Below, in pieces: positions 49,048 through 59,873 of a DNA stretch of 64,000 nucleotides. This DNA comes from Epiperipatus broadwayi (Eukaryota > Onychophora > Udeonychophora > Euonychophora > Peripatidae): the NCBI GenBank assembly GCA_028023455.1, contig JAQFVV010000158.1:620001-684000 (forward strand). Direction: 5' to 3'. The notes under the pieces were generated by a model. The model ran no database searches, had not been told where the DNA came from, and saw only the letters and a list, made by a program, of their open reading frames with translations. The translations under genes were made by a program, and so were the position numbers. Numbering within the stretch: position 1 is the stretch's first letter; each line of letters opens with the position of its first letter.

Positions 49048-50290
49048 TTATGAGGTTGATTTTTGTTTATTTCTGGAATATTTTCTTTTTGTATCAAATT
49101 GCAGTTTACTTAGAGGGCATTGATGTCTAGATATATTAATCAGATTATAATTCTTGCAGTTAGCAATCGGACGATTTATTTTTAAATATCCATGAATACC
49201 ACAGTGGAAACATTGAGGCTTAATATCTCTAATAAATATCAATAATGTAGTTTTTTGATCGGTATTTTGCATAGGTGTATTATAGTATATGGATTGACAT
49301 TATTACATAGCAATACTTCATAAATTCATAGTGATCAAAATGTTGCTGATAGGCTCCCTTGACTTTTTAAAATTATTTGTTGAATAATTTACATATGCAT
49401 TTTTTAAGTAATCCTGTAATAATATTTTTTCTATGTAAATTTACTGTATTAAAACAGGCAAAACTCTCTATACGTATTGCCACTCAGTGCAAGCCAGAGT
49501 AATCAATGGATGCCAGAAGGCTTGTGCATAAAATCCCCATCTAGTGCCTACTCATCCAATATCCCCAGACTAGTTTCTGGCTTGTGGCCTTCGTCAGTGA
49601 GGAGCCTTGGATCCTTTGATTACTCTGGCTTGTACTGAGTGGCAATACATATAGAGAGTTTTGCCTGTTTCAATAACAGTTAAGAGCAAGCATAAGAAAT
49701 GCAGATTATGTCATGTTTATTGGCTTAAATTTACTGTAATAAACATGTAGTTTCCAAGAATATTGATGTCTTTTGAATCTGCTTTTTTGTTCTGTATAAA
49801 ATTCTAAAACAAGCTATCAGAAATTTGGATGGCAGGCTATTCATAAAATGCTATCCTACATATTGTTTGTACTCAGTGCTTCAAATAATAATTCTTTCAG
49901 GAACTTATATAGCAAATATAAACTGTCTGTGATAACTAATATAAGAAAATTATCTGTGTAAAAATGTTTGAAGGAGTTAAAAATTCCCATAAATATCAGC
50001 GAGTCAAATTTATCAAAAATATATTGTAGCATTTCTTTGGTCCAAGTAGTAGAAGGGCTTACATTATTTTCAGAACCAGAATCCACAAAAACTTCAAGGT
50101 TTTTGATATCTTTCATCATAGTTTTGTGAAATGTCGCAAGGGTTTTGATTTATATTCTGTTGCCGATTTGCAACTGCACCATTATTTACTGTCTCAACTG
50201 GACATTTTGCAACATTAACGTAGATCATATTATTATCACCAGATGCTTTTTTAAATAGGGTAGACATGTTGCTTTATTGGATTTAAGCAA
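49048..50290 (-). pseudogene. Retroelement ORF1/gag-like relic with zinc knuckles
   Basis: Read on the minus strand, the relic starts near 50268 with MSTLFKKASGDNNMIYVNV and has a frameshift near 50060. It continues past an insertion (49449-49725) as NLHRKNIITGLLKKCICK. It ends at 49272-49048 with QCFHCGIHGYLKIN and a second Cys/His group ending HQCPLSK. The first group keeps C-x2-C-x4-H but has lost the last Cys, so the CCHC knuckle is decayed. Such paired knuckles occur in gag and in LINE ORF1 proteins. I could not tell which. Excising the insert with one copy of its target duplication rejoins an open frame. Confidence 0.55.
49436..49738. mobile_element. Foldback element with 54-bp arms and 13-bp target duplication
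   Basis: TAAATTTACTGTA occurs at 49436-49448 and 49726-49738. The 277 bases between contain arms at 49453-49506 and 49616-49669 that are reverse complements with only two mismatches in 54. A 109-base centre lies between the arms, and a 56-base tail separates the second arm from the right duplication. The host sequence is the ORF relic 49048-50290. Confidence 0.75.
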
Positions 50291-50299
50291 ATGATTAAG

Positions 50300-52210
50300 C
50301 TAAAAATATATGTTAAAAAAAAAATCAATTAAAATTAAGCCATACTATAGATTTAGTAATTATATCTTATGATTATTTCATTAACTGTGAAAAATTTAAT
50401 ACAAATAATGATATTCACTGAAAAAATATAAAAGTAACTGCCTTGTAACCAAACAGTTGGAACTATTGCTTTACGTGTAACATTATACAACAGTATTACA
50501 ACTAAATGATTTAGTTATGCTTAATCATGAATTATAGCTAAAATAAACATATATAAATTTATTTTTGAATTTTTATTATATTTCATATTTTATTAAATGT
50601 AATTAATTTGATGAGGATTTTGATACATCCATCCAATATTCATGTATTATTTATTGTTATCATTAAAAAAGTATATGTGGATATGGATAGATGTCCCCAT
50701 TTACATGTTTATCAGAGATCTACAAAAGAAATGATAGTAGTTAATAATTATTTTAAAGGAATGAAACTGCAAAAAAAGAGCAGCTCCCTTAATTTGTATA
50801 TTATCAGTATTTATTTAAATGATTGTAACTGTTAGAAACAGCAGCCTCTTCAATTCTTATATTATCAGTATTTGTTTAAAGGAATTTAACTTCCAGAAAG
50901 AGCAGCCTTCTTCGTTTTTTTTTTTTTATTGTATAAAATAGTTTATATCTTAAAATAGTTTATATCTTAAAATAGTTTGGCATTGGGACATTGGTATAGA
51001 TAATATGGACAGCAATGTTATAATGTTAATGTATTAAAGTCAAGAAAACAAGACTTAGTAAATCAATATATTTAAAATAAGAAAACCACTTATCTAGATG
51101 AATTGGAGAGGGGAGCTTAAAAGAAAATCATGGCAGTATTTTGAATAATGTTTAAGACTGACTGGATGAATCTGAGATCCTTTTTAATCCTTACTTCCAT
51201 AAAAATGATGACTTAAATTATAGTAATCAAGAGATTCAGATTTATGGTTAATTTAATTGCATTTAATGTAAATGTATCCATAAACCCACTATTTCCACAA
51301 ATTGATCCACTTAATAATCAGTACAAGCCTATGTCAAAGATATGATTCAAACAAATAATATAATTATTTAATACTTTGTTATGCATACTTTATAAGTTCA
51401 CATATGCATATATCAATCATTATCAATACTTTTTTAAAAATTTCTACATAGAATGCTTTGGAAAATTATATTTTTCTAATAAAATAAAAATTAAATAATA
51501 TTACCATTTTTTATTTATTTATTTAACCTGAATGGTGCAATATTGATTAATAACAGTATCAATTATCCAAATCATTATTCTTGCATGTCTCTTTGAGCCC
51601 AAACATAATCCATATCAAAGCTGGCAATGTAATAATTGAAAAAAATTATTATATTATCCTACTTGTTTTTGAACAATAATTTTTTTTTACTTCATAGTTG
51701 ATTGATAAATGTAACAAAATATAAGAAATTCATTAATTTTAAAAAAATATCCATTAATACAATTCATTTATTCAACTCAATAAACTTTCCATCTGATTCC
51801 TTGGAAAAGCATAATAGCAAATGAGAGGTTGACCTCCATCCTCCATTCTTATCTTAGCAATCCAGGTTTTTGATTTCTAAACTATCAAAACATTTAATTA
51901 ATCCACAGTTTGGTTCTAAATCATGAAATTTGAAAATAATCACTCTAGTTCTATCACTCAGTTCAATACCTGTCTCTCCAATTTTTTTATTCAAAAATCA
52001 TAATATTTTTTTAAAAATCAGGCAATCATTCCAAAAAGCTTTTGTTGATTTTTCCCATGTTCTATCTTGCATTATTTTAAATACATTCATTTGTATAAAT
52101 AGAAATATAAAGAGCAATATTATACATGTCTTTTAAATAATAATAAGAACTTTTGTTTTTTAATATATTCTTTTTTTAGCCTTCATATGGCCCTCCTAGT
52201 TACAATATAT
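50300..52210. other. Non-coding, small tandem repeats
   Basis: No gene seen. About 2.5 units of a 63-64-bp repeat (AGCAGC... TATTATCAGTATTT) lie at 50757-50912. Three units of an 18-bp AATAGTTTATATCTTAAA-type repeat lie at 50936-50980. Confidence 0.55.
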
Positions 52211-52595
52211 TGTAGCCCTTGGATTTGTCCAAGGCTCCAACTTTTTAGGTTAACTATGAAAGAGAAGGTTCCATCCAAATTTTCCTCATAATGTATGTAT
52301 TTTTTTTTTCTTTAATAAGAAAAGATTTTAGCAAAGACCGAGTTTGAACCCATATTGATAAGGGATTGCATATGTTTGGCTTAGTAAGCAATCTAAAAAT
52401 TTATTGTTAATATGTTTATAATCAGAGGATTATTTTATTTTTATTTATGGATCAAGTTAATATTAAGAAAATATTAGAAAAGCAAAATGTATACATTTGT
52501 TGATATGTTAAGTGTGACTATTAAAACTGTGTTAGAGAGTGAAAATGAATCAAATTGTTTTATAATGAGTTATAAAGAAACAGTTCATGAAAGTA

Positions 52596-52622
52596 AATAA
52601 TAATAATAATAATAATAATAAT
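52596..52622. repeat. (AAT)n microsatellite in 5' LTR
   Basis: There are nine AAT units here and six to seven at the matching place in the 3' LTR (60270-60289), so the array has changed length since insertion. Confidence 0.85.
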
Positions 52623-53615
52623 GTAGTTATAATAATAAAGGATTACAATTAAGGATTAAAGCATTAAAGATTAATTAAAAAATTATATACCTGCGATGTG
52701 TGTGTATATATAATCTAATTATAGGTTTTGATTGTAAAATTCACAATCAATAATCATTTCTTATTATGTTGTAAAGCAATTTTTAAATAAGAAATTAAAA
52801 TCATTTTTAATAAGTTTAATATTAGCAACCAAATTTAATTCAAAGTCTGAGATTGAAACAGCTGCAATATATATTTTGTTTCACTATTAAAGGGAAAAAG
52901 TAAGATTACTGTTCTGTTATTTGTTTCGGTATAAGTTTCAAGTGTTATATTACTCGGTTAATTATTGGTCTTTAAAAGACACATTTTGCTAAGGAATTTA
53001 AGTGGACCATTAATTTGGACCATTAACGATGAACTGTCTGATGGACTGGCAAATACCAAGAACTAATTGGAAATTATAGCTGTCAAATTGTGGGGTTAAT
53101 TGTGTCTGTTTGAAATACTGATAGGAATTTAGCACTGTTTTTCTGAAAGAGCAAAAAGGTTAAAATTAAGTGAGAATGGGGAACATGTCAATTAATTAAG
53201 AAAGAGAAAGTAAACAGATCACCAGGTGGATGTTCTCTATAAAAATCTCTGTCTTAAAAAAAAAGAAAAAGGGTTTTTTATTGTTAGACTTTCTAATCTG
53301 TGACAGTTTTCTTGCATTGACTGAGAGAAAAATGGTCTTATAAAATTTAAAATCATTTTTATTGTAATTTTTGTCTCTTCAGAATAATTTGCTAAATCTA
53401 ACATTGTCTTCAAGAAAAGACAATGTATAGTGAATAAATTTTAAGTGGGCACATACATCTTTAACCTCCAGAAGTCAACCAGTCCACAGATGATAATAAA
53501 AATTTAAACCACAGAAGTTAAAGTTTGAGTTTAATATCATTTTTATATATATGCAAATAGTAAAATTTAAAACTCAAAAGTTTGATGTATATGTAAGTCA
53601 ATTTAAATATATAAA

Positions 53616-53960
53616 ATGAATTCAAAATGGAAAAGGACAATCAAATATCAACAGACCTATACTGTGAAAAAGTTAAACGAATGCGATTTAGGTTTAATAT
53701 GCATAAATTTAAAATTGAGGAACTCTTTCAACAATATACAAATCGTATATATAATGCCAGAGGAACCAAACTATCAAAAGAACTTTTACTACAAGGACTT
53801 ATATGCTTTTATGAACCGGTCAAGGAGGAATGAAAAAAAAAGGGGAGAAAGGAAAACAGAAATCAGGAACCTGGAAGGACACCCGCTAAAAGACTTATAT
53901 AAGTATAATTTTTTTTGTTATTCGCTCTTTATGTGTGTAGGACATTTAATATATATATAA
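53616..53960 (+). CDS. LTR-embedded small ORFs (114 aa, overlapping 68 aa), doubtful
   Basis: Two overlapping open frames lie in the LTR, one of 114 codons (MNSKWKRTIKYQQ...) and one of 68 codons (53627-53833, MEKDNQISTDLYCEK... ending FYEPVKEE). Both are also open in the 3' LTR copy (61291-61635 and 61302-61508). I do not recognise either. The few differences between copies change the amino acid in both frames, which gives no sign of protein constraint. The LTRs are also young enough that openness alone proves little. The 68-residue frame has the more protein-like composition. Confidence 0.25.
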   Translation: MNSKWKRTIKYQQTYTVKKLNECDLGLICINLKLRNSFNNIQIVYIMPEEPNYQKNFYYKDLYAFMNRSRRNEKKRGERKTEIRNLEGHPLKDLYKYNFFCYSLFMCVGHLIYI

Positions 53961-56349
53961 TAAAAAAATGTGTGTAGGATATTTAGTATAAAAAAGGAGG
54001 AATTTCTTTCTTTGTAGTGTATCATGTATATCATCTACTTTAAAATTAATTCATGTGATAATTACCATTGTACTATTTTGGGGATAAAGATTGATTTCAG
54101 ATGATTTTATATATGTTTATTTAAATGCTTTTGCTATTATTGTCATTTTGGGGGTAGGTGAAATATATATCATATCGTTCTGATATGCCTTATTTAAAAT
54201 GCTTTACAAACAATTAAAAAAAAACACTTAGAGATATTATTATTAACATCAGAAGTTATTGTCAAATGCTTAAACTTATAGGTAAATTGCTTGCCTATTG
54301 AGTTACATCATCGTAAATTTTCTTATAAAAGTGCATGGAAATAGTTTTGAGAATTTTATACGCATTTCTTATTATTTATTATTATTGTTATCATAGATTT
54401 AAGGCCAGAAACAAGCTGATTTATGCTTGGAAAATTTATGGACTCATATTCCAGTACACTAATTCGCAAGAATATTAAAGAGATGAAAGTTTTACTTGTA
54501 TAATTTGATGTTTCGACCTGTATGTGTGTGGATAGACAAAGATCTCCACAAACTCAGTGAAGTCTAGCTCACCAAAATATGTATGCTATATCCATAAAGT
54601 ATTTGAACCCAGTGGAAGTTTTCCCACTTGAGTATTCCCTACACCGTAAGAAGGTTTCTTATTTTGATGGCCAGAGGTAATTGGCATACCTGTTTTTATA
54701 TGACTAGCGATAAAAATCCTAGCATATCCCAACCTTAATGAAAAGATTCTCCCTTATTCGGGTCACTACCTGCCTCATATTAATATTTGATATTCCTTAC
54801 GTGTGTATGAGTGGATAGCCATGATAAGCATTATTATAAGTATTGGATACCAGGTCGCAAACTCAATTTAATGTCAGAATGAATGCAGATAATGTATGTG
54901 CGATTGGTGTATTTGAATATTGTTTTTGTAGATTTGGTTTAGCATTCAAGCCAAAAATGATTAAGTTAATAACTGTTGAGGGTTAAATAAAGCTTACAAA
55001 TGTTTAAGCCTAAGCATGAGCGATGCGTATATAAATTTATTTAATAAATATTTACATGGCCAGCTGAGAACTTTGCTGGAAAGATAGTATTGTTAAAATA
55101 TTATTGTGTCATAAGAACATGAGCATAGAGAGTGCACTATGATGATATTTGATCTTAATGCCCATTTTATTTGCAGTGACTTAGTCTCACTATTATTAAG
55201 ATATCTCTGTTGTAAAGATTAGGGCAAAGAATATTTAATCAGGATGATAGGATAAGATCAAGAAATTTGAGAGTGAATATTAACCCTAGATTTGTTAACT
55301 AAAATTATTAAATTTAATTAGGGGAGAAATCGATTATATATTTTCTAAAATATATCAGTAATAAAAGGGAAAGCATTGAACACAACAGAAATTGGTATTC
55401 ACTAGATTTAAGATAAAATGAAAGCGTAAATATAATGTATATGTTTTTGTATTGAATTATAGTTTGTTAAATAAAATTTGTTATTTGTTTTAAATAAAAT
55501 TTGCATGTGTCTCCATGTTTTTGTGGGTTATTATTATCTAGATATTTCCAATCCAATCATGCATCAATATATTATTATTAATATTTGAATTATCATGTGC
55601 ATAACTGATATTTAGTAAAACTATTTAAAAGGTTAATTTCAAATGCTTAAAATTACCAAATAATTTAATATTGCTGAAATATAAATTGTGAAGAGAGATA
55701 GTATTGAGTGATAGTGAGTGCAAAGGGTGGGCATAAAATCCTTTCTCCATCCATTGTATTCAAACCTCTCTAGATGCATTTTGTTTTTATATAATTTTGT
55801 TATAATTGCGACTATGTTTTATGATGTGTTTATAAAGATTTAACCTTTTAACCGCTAATTATATTATTGGTTGTGTCAGCTAAAAATCAAAGCTTTTAAT
55901 TGGCCAGCTCACAAACTGAAGACAAGTCAATTGTCAAAATATTTTCACCTTTAATATCATATTGACTTTATATTCATTTACAAAAAGTATATTAATAAAT
56001 TGTCAGGTTACAAAAGTGAACGAAAGTTCTTTCGAAAATAAATTGCTATTTATTTATTATAAAATATTCAATTTTGGCAAAATAAAAGCAAACAAATAAA
56101 CAAAGAGTTCATGACGTAAATGCTTTTTATGTTATAGAAAAGTAAATATTTCTTTTGCTAAATCTTAAATATTTTTACTAAAATCTTCAATATTTTTTGA
56201 AAATAATTTTGTTTTTTTTAGTATACCCTGTGAAAATGATTTTAATTTCCCAGAATATACTTTTTTAAAATCTTAAATCACATTCGAAATGAAAATCTCA
56301 GCGTCTTTCTTTATTTTCTTTGATCAGGCGGTTTCTTTGTTCTTTCCAG

Positions 56350-56417
56350 CCAATCAGAATGTCTTTGTCAGCTGAGAGCCAATCACCGACAAGCTTCTGT
56401 CTTTGTTTAGCTTTAAA
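56350..56417 (+). promoter_or_regulatory. Candidate LTR promoter: two CCAAT boxes and TTTAAA
   Basis: AGCCAATCA occurs twice (CCAAT at 56350-56354 and 56379-56383), followed by TTTAAA at 56412-56417. Spacing and orientation suit a pol II promoter. It would put transcription start near 56440, with U3 of about 4.2 kb and R-U5 of about 1.4 kb. Confidence 0.45.
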
Positions 56418-57851
56418 TGCAGTTTTTTTGATTTTTTACTTGTAAAATAATTCGGAAGAGGGCACCATCTTACAGAACTTTTAAAAACCTAATCAATAAC
56501 TGTCAAATGAATATCCTGGCATTAAAAATAACGGAATTAGAGTGACGTCAACTGTTGATGAGAGGCCTCGTAAGAGGCGGAAAAAGGGTTAATAAGCTTA
56601 AAATATTCCAGCTTTAATGTAAATCAATATTAAATTGCATTAAAGACAACCGAGATCACTTTGGAGGCGATCAAGAGAGGAGTGTTTATCACCAATAACC
56701 TATCCAGCTTATTCGATTTCCACACCTAATTATTCGAAAAACCCTGAGAAGACATTATAATGATAGGAAATGAGCTAGTAAAAGAAAATAAAAATGTAAA
56801 ATTTAATGATAAAATAAATAATAGTGTAATAGACATATGGATGTAAAGATGATGGAGGAGTGGATCAGGAAGGTGGAGATGAATATAGAACTTTATAATT
56901 AGAATAAAATTTAATTGTAGCTTTAATCATAGTGAATGGGGAATGCGCTGAGAATAACCTGGAATTCTTAAAGATATTAATATTGTCAATTTTAATGCAT
57001 TCTCAGTGTTCTCTAAATCGATTGTGTATTAACCCATTCATGAAATATTATTACTAAGAGTATTGAATTGAGATTTAACCTGTATATTGTATTAGAGTTG
57101 CAATTTGGCACCCTGGCAATTAAGCTTATAGATGTTCTGTATCATCATCTCAGTAGGCCTCAGAAATAGTGTCAGCTGGTAGTGATGAAGCATCCATCGA
57201 TCCATCCTTAAAATGTTGTAATTGGCATGCAATTTATCTGCAAGTGTGTAAATGCCATATGGATTTAAATATAGTACAATCAATCCATAACGTGGATGTG
57301 CGATCATTTGAATAAAATTCTCATTGGTTAGAATAAAGTTATAATTAGCTTAAACTATCCAATAATATATATGATATTTGTAAGCTCTCCCAATCGTTTT
57401 AGTTATCTTTAAAATACAATGCAGATGACCGATCGAGAGATTGCAAAATGCGTTTTATGTTAATTTAATAAGTTTTTATAAAGTTAACAAAATAAAGAAT
57501 AACTTTTCATTTGTTTGAATTGATTTTATTTAGTTACAATTGGCTTGTAACGCGGTCGCACAAAGGAGATTATATTTAATTTATACGTATGAAGTATATT
57601 AGTCTATACATTATACTTGAGAAATTATTGTATTAAATCTATACTTAGAAATTATTTAATCTATATTTATTATACTAGAATATATATAATTGATGCATTG
57701 CATATTTAATTGATACTTAAGAAATACATCTTTCGTTAATTTATAATACACTTAAATTTTTATATTTCAAAATACCAATAATACACTTAAATATCCATTT
57801 AAATTTAATTTGTTAGAAAAGGCTTCTTTTAAAAATTTATTTGGTAAAAAA

Positions 57852-57869
57852 TGGCACCCAATGTGGGGC
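57852..57869 (+). promoter_or_regulatory. Primer-binding site
   Basis: TGGCACCCAATGTGGGGC closely resembles the TGGCGCCCAACGTGGGGC-type primer-binding sites of LTR retroelements and sits where one is required. Confidence 0.65.
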
Positions 57870-58231
57870 TTGACAGATAATGGGTGTTGGAGGTTAAGTT
57901 AAAAGCTGAGGAATTGAAATTATAAATGCCAGCAACTAGTTGTACCAAAAATGTATTTTAAAATTTAAAATGCTAGTGTGTAATTAGTTGATAAAAAGAA
58001 AATTAAATTTTTATGTCTATTTAAAACTGATTATTGATGATGATTGGATTTCTAGATACCCAAAAACATTTGAGATGAGACATTTATAATCAGTATAGGA
58101 ATTGTTAAGGTCAAGACCAATAGGGTGACCAAGGTATAGATAGTTAAGATAGTCATGGTTGTTGGTTAATGGAGGGGGGAAAATAGTGTGTGCCTAATTT
58201 TCTCATCATTAATTTTATTGTTGAATATAAA

Positions 58232-59200
58232 ATGCCAAAGAGCAAAAAAGAGACAGGGCCCATAGAGAATAAGAAAGAAGAGGCAATAGAAAAGAAGCAT
58301 CTGTAGTATTAGAAAGTATTGGGGAAAGTATCGAGGAAAGTGAAAATATAGTCTAAAGAGTTGAGCCCAGAAACGGCTCAAAAGGAGCCAGAAATGATCA
58401 ACATTCAGTGACTTGTTGCAATGATACAAACTATGATGAAAAACCAAGCAGAATTTAAAGAAAGCCAAGATAGTTTAAAAATAGAGCTAAGAGAAAGCCA
58501 AAATAGCTTAAAAATAGAATTGAAAGAAAACCTAGCTAGAAACCAAGCTAGTTTAGAAGAGAGAATGGATAGTAGAATGGAGAACCAGAATAAAGAATTC
58601 AAAGAAACCTAGCTAGAAGCCAAGCTAGTTTAGAAGAGAGAATGGATAGTAGAATGGAGAACCAGAATAAAGAATTCAAAGAAAGCCAAACTACTTTAAT
58701 TGCAAAATTAGAAGAGAGCCGGGATAACCAAACTAGACTAAATGAGGAATTAAAAAATAGTTTAACTGGTCAGATTAGCAGGTTGGAGGTTAAAATGGAA
58801 ATTCAACGTGAGAGACTAGGGGCTATGATGGACGTGCTTGAGAGCCAGTGTAGAGCCCAAAGTCTGAGGATAGGAGACAGAATAGAGAAAGCTGTGGAAG
58901 ATATGAGACAAGAGAAAAGAGAGCTTGGTGAGAGGCTACAAAAGCAAAGGGAGGCCAGGCAAGAATCATTGATAAATAAAGGGGATAGACAGACCAAAGA
59001 AATGAAAGAAAGCTCTACTAGTCTAGATGCAGTAAGCAAAGAAAGTGATGCTGGTCTGGAAAGTAAAATAGATGAATAGACCAAAGAAACAAGGTTAAGC
59101 CAAGCTGGTCTAGTTGATGGAATAAAGGATGAGCAGGATAAATAAAGCACTGAATGCTCCAAGTCCACAAAGGAGTCAGAAATAGATCTTGTAATGGAGC
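58232..59200 (+). pseudogene. Gag-like coiled-coil ORF, frameshifted
   Basis: A start at 58232 (MPKSKKETGPIENKKEE) is followed by a frameshift and stop near 58300. From 58421 the frame MIQTMMKNQAEFKESQDSLK is open to a stop at 58612. Sequence resumes at 58642-59079 with Glu/Lys/Gln/Arg-rich heptad-like repeats (FKESQ, LKIELRESQNSLKIEL, RENQ/MENQNKEFKES). It is a long coiled coil by appearance, which is common at the front of some gypsy-type gag proteins. The break at 58612 is caused by a 77-base tandem duplication. No capsid or pol motif was seen. Confidence 0.55.
58531..58684 (+). repeat. 77-bp tandem duplication
   Basis: The stretch beginning CCTAGCTAGAA at 58531 recurs at 58608 with a single difference. 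77 is not a multiple of three, so the copy shifts the gag-like frame and causes the stop at 58610-58612. Confidence 0.85.
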
Positions 59201-59693
59201 AAGACAAGGCTTTGCCAGAATATAATTGTAATAAGCAAAATTATAGCTATAGTAATAAAAATAATAGTAAGGTTCTGATAGAATTTCAGAAAATAAAGTG
59301 TAAAATGAAACACATTTCAGCAGAGTTAAATTCATTTGCATGTAGAGATATTTTGATGGGGATAGACAATGAAATAAAATGTAAAATGAAAAGCATTTTT
59401 ACTGACTCACCTGGAAATAAAGATGGTTTAATGTTTAGGGATGGATATAGTAATGTGTGGGTCGATGATCAAATTCCCTGTAAAATGAGGATTTTATAGA
59501 GGTTAATGCTGTGCAATTATTTGAGTGCATTATAGCAGAGGGTTTAAATAAGAGGATTAGGTGTCGGATGAAAAGCTTTTGTGAAATATTGTTGGTTGTG
59601 TTGGTTAGTAGCATTATGACCATGTTGTTCAACCATACGATCAACTGTAAAATGAAACATGGATTTGTTAAGTATTTGATGGTAGGTATCTGA
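59194..59693 (+). pseudogene. ORF region with repeated C-K-M-K motif
   Basis: Two open frames (59194-59499 and 59511-59693) contain the same small motif five times: IKCKMKHI, IKCKMKSI, IPCKMRIL, IRCRMKSF and INCKMKHG. The corresponding DNA lies near 59296, 59372, 59477, 59549 and 59645, so spacing is about 70-105 bases. The frame shifts at about 59500. I do not know a protein family built this way; it is the last part of the interior before the purine tract. It could be remnants of repeated metal- or nucleic-acid-binding modules, or simply an expanded DNA repeat. Confidence 0.4.
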
Positions 59694-59859
59694 TTAACTG
59701 AAATAAGGAACTCAATGGCAAATGAAAAAAAAAGATGGTTTCCTATTCCACCTAAAAAGTGAACAAAATAAAATGTAACTAGGAAGTAGTAATTGGCAAT
59801 TTAGTTGGTATATTATATGTAAAAAAAAAAAAGTAGTTTGAATTTGGAAAATTTTACCC

Positions 59860-59871
59860 AAAGGAGGGGGG
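59860..59871 (+). promoter_or_regulatory. Polypurine tract
   Basis: AAAGGAGGGGGG ends two bases before the TGTAG start of the 3' LTR. It is the expected plus-strand primer site. Confidence 0.75.
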
Positions 59872-59873
59872 TA

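Larger units (their letters stand above)
52211..57851 (+). repeat. 5' LTR, about 5.6 kb (end inferred from PBS)
   Basis: The start TGTAGCCC is exact by comparison with 59874. The end is inferred from the primer-binding site that follows and is not a clean CA. Only 52211-55040 is confirmed by the second copy. The distal part carries CCAAT boxes (56350 and 56379), which suit a U3 promoter. Confidence 0.6.

Noticed and set aside
58803-59341. Minus-strand open frames of 134 and 107 codons
   Set aside because: They are antisense to the coiled-coil gag-like ORF and its downstream part, with Leu/Ser/Phe-rich shadow composition.
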